A stretch of DNA of 64,000 bases from JBBROS01 sp965260935 (GTDB taxonomy: Bacteria; Pseudomonadota; Alphaproteobacteria; Acetobacterales; Acetobacteraceae). A program made the translations under genes and the position numbers. Location of the stretch: contig OZ253374.1 in the NCBI GenBank assembly GCA_965260935.1, forward strand, positions 62,001-126,000. Direction: 5' to 3'. The notes under the pieces are model-generated. The model was given only the letters and a program-made list of their open reading frames with translations. It was not told the DNA's origin and ran no database searches. Within the stretch, counting starts at the first letter, position 1. Each line of letters opens with the position of its first letter. Below, in pieces: positions 60,177 through 64,000 of the stretch.

Positions 60177-61372
60177 TATGCGGCCTCCTTCACGGCGCGG
60201 ACCACCTTCTCGGCGGCGTCGGCCAAATTGTCTGCACTGATGATCGGCAGGCCGGACTTGGCCATGATCTCCTTGCCGAGATCGACGTTGGTGCCTTCAA
60301 GCCGCACCACCAGCGGCACGCCCAGGCTCACCTCCCGCGCGGCGGCGACCACGCCCTCGGCGATCACGTCGCAGCGCATGATGCCGCCGAAGATGTTGAC
60401 CAGGATGCCCTCGACGTTCGGGTCCGACAGGATGATCTTGAACGCGGCGGTGACGCGCTCCTTAGTGGCCCCGCCGCCCACGTCGAGGAAGTTGGCCGGG
60501 CTGCCGCCGTAGAGCTTGATGATGTCCATCGTCGACATCGCCAGCCCCGCGCCGTTGACCATGCACCCGATGGTTCCGTCGAGTGCGATGTAATTGAGGC
60601 TGTACTTGGCGGCTTCGAGTTCCTTAGGGTCCTCTTCGGCCTCGTCCCGCAGCTTCTCAAGCTCCGGGTGCCGATAAAGCGCGTTGTCGTCGAAGCTCAC
60701 CTTGGCGTCGAGCGCGATCACCTCGCCCCCGCCCGTCACCACCAGCGGGTTAACCTCGACGATGGCGCAATCGAGTTCAAGGAACGCCTTGTACATGGCG
60801 GAAACGAACCGGCTGAACGCGCCAACCTGCTTGCCCTCGAGCCCAAGCCCGAACGCCAGCTTGCGCGTATGGAACCCAGAGATGCCCGAAGCCGGATCGA
60901 TGTCGGCGCGCAGGATCTTGTCCGGCTGCGTCTCGGCCACGTGCTCGATCTCCATCCCGCCCTCGGTCGAGGCCACCACGGTCACCCGCGCCGTCTCCCG
61001 GTCCACCAGCAAGCTCAGGTAAAGCTCCCGCTTGATGTCGCACCCGGCCTCGACATACACCCGGCTGACCCGGCGTCCGGCCTCGCCCGTCTGCTTCGTG
61101 ATCAGCGTATTGCCGATCATCGCCTCCGCCGCCTCCCGCGCTTCCGCGGGAGATTTGGCCAGACGCACGCCGCCCTTGCCGTTCGGGTCGCCTTGGAACT
61201 TCCCGGCCCCACGCCCGCCGGCATGGATCTGCGATTTCACCACGTAGACCGGACCGGGCAGTTTCTGCGCTGCCTGCTCCGCTTCCTCGGCCGTCCAGGC
61301 GATATGCCCGTCCAGCACCGCCACGCCGTATCCGCGCAACAGCTCCTTGGCCTGGTATTCGTGAATGTTCAT
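60176..61372 (-). CDS. sucC: Succinyl-CoA synthetase (or malate-CoA ligase) beta subunit, ADP-forming type
   Basis: 398-aa ATP-grasp subunit. MNIHEYQAKELLRGYGVAVLDG at the start and VVKSQIHAGGRGAGKFQGD are typical. INPLVV-type metal site EVNPLVVTGGGEVIALDAKVSFDDN, GTIGCMVNGAGLAMSTMDIIKLYGG and GGATKERVTAAFKIILSDPNVEGILVNIFGGIMRCDVIAEG are all present. ATG 61372 is chosen over an upstream GTG because MNIHEYQAK is the invariant family start, and it overlaps the stop of the preceding synthetase (TGATG). Both subunits are in normal sucC-sucD order. Confidence 0.94.
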   Translation of the reverse strand: MNIHEYQAKELLRGYGVAVLDGHIAWTAEEAEQAAQKLPGPVYVVKSQIHAGGRGAGKFQGDPNGKGGVRLAKSPAEAREAAEAMIGNTLITKQTGEAGRRVSRVYVEAGCDIKRELYLSLLVDRETARVTVVASTEGGMEIEHVAETQPDKILRADIDPASGISGFHTRKLAFGLGLEGKQVGAFSRFVSAMYKAFLELDCAIVEVNPLVVTGGGEVIALDAKVSFDDNALYRHPELEKLRDEAEEDPKELEAAKYSLNYIALDGTIGCMVNGAGLAMSTMDIIKLYGGSPANFLDVGGGATKERVTAAFKIILSDPNVEGILVNIFGGIMRCDVIAEGVVAAAREVSLGVPLVVRLEGTNVDLGKEIMAKSGLPIISADNLADAAEKVVRAVKEAA

Positions 61373-63522
61373 CAGATCAACCCCGCTCCGCGTGCCCACT
61401 TATACTTGGCGCCCAACACCTGCACCGGCAGCTCGGTCGAGTAGGCATACGAGGGGATGCCGTGCTGATACAGGTACTCGGCCGCTTCCTCGACTTCCAC
61501 ATCGCCGGCCAGCGAGGCCACGACGGGCTTGGACTTGCCCTTGGACTTCATATCCTCGACCGTCTCGACCATCAGCTTGGCGAACGTCATCGGCGGCGTG
61601 ATGATGGTGTGCCAGTAGCCGAGGATGAGGGCGTGGATGCGGTCGTCCTCCAACCCGAGGCGGACGGTGTTGGCATAGGTCATCGGCGGCTCGCCACCTG
61701 TGATGTCGACCGGGTTGCCGGCCGCGCCAAACGGCGGGATGAACTTGCGGAACGCCGCGTCAAGGTCGTCCGGCATCGGCCGCAGCATCTGCAGGTCGTT
61801 GTCCACGCAGGCGTCGGACAACAGCACGCCCGATCCGCCCGCGCCGGTGATGATGACGACGTTCTCGCCCTTGGGCGTGGGCAGCATCGGCACGCCGCGG
61901 GTGTACTCCAGCATATCGCGCAGGCTGCGGGCGCGGATCACGCCGCACTGCTTGAGCACGTCCTCGTAGATCTTGTCGTCGCCGGCAAGCGCGCCGGTGT
62001 GGCTGCTCGCCGCCATGGCGCCCGCGCTGGTGCGCCCGGCCTTCAGCATGATGATCGGCTTCTTCTTCGACACCCGCGCGGCCACCTCGGCGAACGAGCG
62101 CCCGTCCTTCAGGTCCTCGCAGTGCTGGGCGATGACGTGGGTGTCGTCGTCCTGCTCGAAGAAGGTGAGCAGGTCGTCCTCGTCGATGTCGGATTTGTTG
62201 CCGAGGCCGACGATGGCCGACACGCCCATCTTGGCCGACCGGCTGAAGCCGATAATGGCCATGCCGATGCCGCCCGACTGCGAGCTCAGCGCGGCGTGGC
62301 CCTTCACGTCGTAGGCGGTGCAGAACGTGGCGCACAGGTTCTTCGGCGTGTAATAGAAGCCGTAGATGTTCGGCCCCATCAGCCGCACGCCGTATTTCTG
62401 GCCGATCTCCTGGATCTCGCGCTGTCCTTCCTCGTTCCCGGTCTCGGCGAAGCCCGACGGGATCAGCACGGCGCCGGGGATGCCCTTCTCTCCGACCTCG
62501 GTCAGCGCGCCGGCGACAAACTTGGCCGGGATGGCAAATACGGCCACGTCGATGTTGCCCTCGACGTCCTTGACCGACTTGTAGGCCTTGTAGCCGAGGA
62601 TCTCGCTCGCCTTGGGGTGGATCGGGTAAATTTTGCCCTGATAGCCGCCGTTGATGAGGTTCTTCATCACGGAGTTGCCGATCTTGCCGTCCTCGGCGCT
62701 GGCGCCGACCACGGCCACGCTCTCGGGACGCATGATCTTGTTCATCGACTTGACGATGTCGGCCTCGGCGGGCCGGGCGCGGGCTGGGGCCGGGTTGAAG
62801 TTGACGACGATGCGAACGTCGGCGGCGATGGCGCCGTCCTTGGTCGCGAACACCGGGTTGAGGTCCATCTCGGAGATTTCGGGGAAGTCGGTCACGAGCT
62901 GGCTGACGCGCTCGATCAGGGCGGCGAGCGCCTCGCGGTTCACCGGGTCGCTGCCGCGGACGCCCTTGAGCATCTCGTGCGCCTGGATGCCGTCGAGCAT
63001 CGACAGCGCGTCCTCGTTGGAGGCGGGGGCGAGGCGAAAAGTGACGTCCTTCAGCACCTCAACAAGCACGCCGCCGAGGCCGAAGGCCACCAGCTTGCCG
63101 AAGCTGCCGTCGGTCACGGCGCCGACGATAACTTCTTGGCCGCCGGCCAGCATCTGCTGCACCTGGATGCCGACGATCTTGGCGTCGGCCTTGTAGTTCT
63201 TGGCGTTCTTGAGGATCGTCTCGTAGCCTTGCCGCACCTCGTCGGCGCTCTCGAGCCCAACCAGGACGCCGCCGGCCTCGGTCTTGTGCAGGATGTCGGG
63301 GCTGACGATCTTGAGCACGACCTTGCCCATAGTGGAGGCGAGCTTCACCGCTTCGTCCGCCGAACCGGCCACGCCTTCCTGCGGAACCGCGATGCCGTAG
63401 GCGTCGCAGACCAGCTTGCCTTCCGGGGCGGTCAGGCTGTCCCGGTTTTCCGACTTCACGCGATCGAGGATCTCGCGGACGGTCGACGCCCCGGCGTGAG
63501 TGTTCACTGCGGTATCAGGCAT
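61372..63522 (-). CDS. NDP-forming acyl-CoA synthetase, single-chain (acetate-CoA ligase family)
   Basis: 716-aa fused enzyme that makes an acyl-CoA from a carboxylate, CoA and ATP. An ATP-grasp domain comes first (VVLKIVSPDILHKTEAGGVLVGLES, IQVQQMLAGGQEVIVGAVTDGSFG, FPEISEMDLNPVFATKDGA). The CoA-binding and ligase domains come after it: ESVAVVGASAEDGKIGNSV, ALSSQSGGIGMAIIGFS, MLKAGRTSAGAMAASSHTGALAG with the active His, and PPFGAAGNPVDITGGEPP. This beta-before-alpha order is a known variant. AGGAGGCCTC precedes the ATG. Its clustering with OFA transporters suggests oxalate, formate, acetate or a similar acid as substrate. Confidence 0.9.
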   Translation of the reverse strand: MPDTAVNTHAGASTVREILDRVKSENRDSLTAPEGKLVCDAYGIAVPQEGVAGSADEAVKLASTMGKVVLKIVSPDILHKTEAGGVLVGLESADEVRQGYETILKNAKNYKADAKIVGIQVQQMLAGGQEVIVGAVTDGSFGKLVAFGLGGVLVEVLKDVTFRLAPASNEDALSMLDGIQAHEMLKGVRGSDPVNREALAALIERVSQLVTDFPEISEMDLNPVFATKDGAIAADVRIVVNFNPAPARARPAEADIVKSMNKIMRPESVAVVGASAEDGKIGNSVMKNLINGGYQGKIYPIHPKASEILGYKAYKSVKDVEGNIDVAVFAIPAKFVAGALTEVGEKGIPGAVLIPSGFAETGNEEGQREIQEIGQKYGVRLMGPNIYGFYYTPKNLCATFCTAYDVKGHAALSSQSGGIGMAIIGFSRSAKMGVSAIVGLGNKSDIDEDDLLTFFEQDDDTHVIAQHCEDLKDGRSFAEVAARVSKKKPIIMLKAGRTSAGAMAASSHTGALAGDDKIYEDVLKQCGVIRARSLRDMLEYTRGVPMLPTPKGENVVIITGAGGSGVLLSDACVDNDLQMLRPMPDDLDAAFRKFIPPFGAAGNPVDITGGEPPMTYANTVRLGLEDDRIHALILGYWHTIITPPMTFAKLMVETVEDMKSKGKSKPVVASLAGDVEVEEAAEYLYQHGIPSYAYSTELPVQVLGAKYKWARGAGLI

Positions 63523-63597
63523 GAGGCCTCCTAAGTTGCTTTCGAAAGGAAGTCGGGCGGCGATCGCTCGCCGCCCGGTTCGAGATGGTGAGCGGGA

Positions 63598-64000
63598 CTA
63601 TTCCGCTGCGACCGCCGTGGTCCGCTCTGCTGGAGCGCCCCGGGCAATGAAGTTCGCCCGCATCGGTTTCAGCACGAACAAGGCCAGTATCGCTGCCAGA
63701 GCATTCATCCCGGCCGCCACAATAAAGGTCAGGTACCAGCTGCCGGACATGGTGGTCAGGATACTAGAGAACGGCACCACCAGCGCCGCGGTTCCCTTGG
63801 CCGTGTAAAGCAAGCCGGCATTCGTCGCCGCATACTTGGAGCCGAACGTGTCCGCGCAGGTGGAGGGGAACAAGCTGTAGATCTCGCCCCAGGCAAAGAA
63901 CACGAGACCAGTCAAGATCACGAATAGGAACGGATCCCGGCCGTATTGGCTCAGGAGATAGATGCCGACCGCTTCCATCGCGAAAGCGATGAACATCGTG
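63598..64000 (-). CDS. MFS transporter, OFA family, N-terminus off the right edge
   Basis: Only the C-terminal 133 or so residues are in the window: FIAFAMEAVGIYLLSQYGRDPFLFVILTG, then FAWGEIYSLFPSTCADTFGSKYAATNAGLLYTAKGTAALVVPF and the last helix NALAAILALFVLKPMRANFIARG. It is clearly paralogous to the antiporter at 57889-59181 over the same region. It lies 75 bp upstream of the acyl-CoA synthetase and is probably the first gene of the cluster. Confidence 0.88.
   Translation of the reverse strand, partial: TMFIAFAMEAVGIYLLSQYGRDPFLFVILTGLVFFAWGEIYSLFPSTCADTFGSKYAATNAGLLYTAKGTAALVVPFSSILTTMSGSWYLTFIVAAGMNALAAILALFVLKPMRANFIARGAPAERTTAVAAE

Noticed and set aside
61462..63534. 690-codon plus-strand open frame
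   Set aside because: Antisense to the acyl-CoA synthetase; His/Asp-rich shadow composition.
1..64000. CRISPR array
   Set aside because: No regularly spaced direct repeats were seen; repeats present are IS ends and one 50-bp pair.

Overview
The window is GC-rich and densely coded. It looks chromosomal, from an alphaproteobacterium, most likely in the Acetobacterales/Rhodospirillales range. The inference rests on a DUF1192 protein, a ROSE-like RNA thermometer before hsp20, a NasT/NasS-controlled nas operon, many ATGA/GTGA stop-start overlaps and frequent GTG starts. No rRNA, CRISPR array, integrase or replication origin was seen. There is one tRNA gene, tRNA-Gly(GCC).

Region 1 (1-14.7 kb) is a catabolic locus. 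A dipeptide/oligopeptide-type ABC importer with an M20 hydrolase and a LacI regulator reads rightward. A minus-strand operon (fumarase-superfamily lyase, aldehyde dehydrogenase, N-formylglutamate-amidohydrolase-like enzyme, carbamoylase-like hydrolase) sits under a divergent GntR/UTRA regulator. A class III aminotransferase runs off the left edge. The set suggests uptake and dismantling of an N-substituted amino compound. Two operon members are frameshifted, so the pathway may be decaying.

Region 2 (14.7-29 kb) is an insertion-sequence graveyard: an IS4-family element with a clean 10-bp target duplication, two IS5-family elements, an IS21 element nested in an IS110 gene, and remnants of IS630, ISAs1 and IS701. 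One IS5 element splits a gluconate-2-dehydrogenase-subunit-3-like gene inside a cytochrome c / VOC / subunit 3 / GMC dehydrogenase operon. A short AT-rich patch carries an unannotated 59-aa membrane peptide.

Region 3 (29-42 kb) has a lone superfamily II helicase, DUF1192 and hsp20. It then holds an assimilatory nitrate operon, nasT-nasS-nirB-nirD-nasA-cobA-ybiB, behind an essentially perfect sigma-54 promoter. A second, weaker -24/-12 site and a long leader precede nirB, as expected for NasT antitermination.

Region 4 (42-57 kb) contains copper chaperones (SCO, PCuAC) divergent from znuACB with a Zur-like palindrome between them. It also holds a solitary Mrr-type restriction endonuclease behind an AT-rich stretch, an MsbA-like exporter, a coupled UvsE-DHH pair, DUF2237, a nucleoside phosphorylase and two DoxX-like proteins. 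An M20 amidohydrolase is preceded by a 21-codon leader peptide ending in three cysteines; this is the most novel regulatory candidate here. A ClpP-type protease follows.

Region 5 (57-64 kb) is a CurA-type reductase, then a leftward cluster of two oxalate/formate-type MFS antiporters flanking an NDP-forming acyl-CoA synthetase and sucC-sucD. This suggests uptake of a small di- or monocarboxylate and its activation to a CoA thioester.
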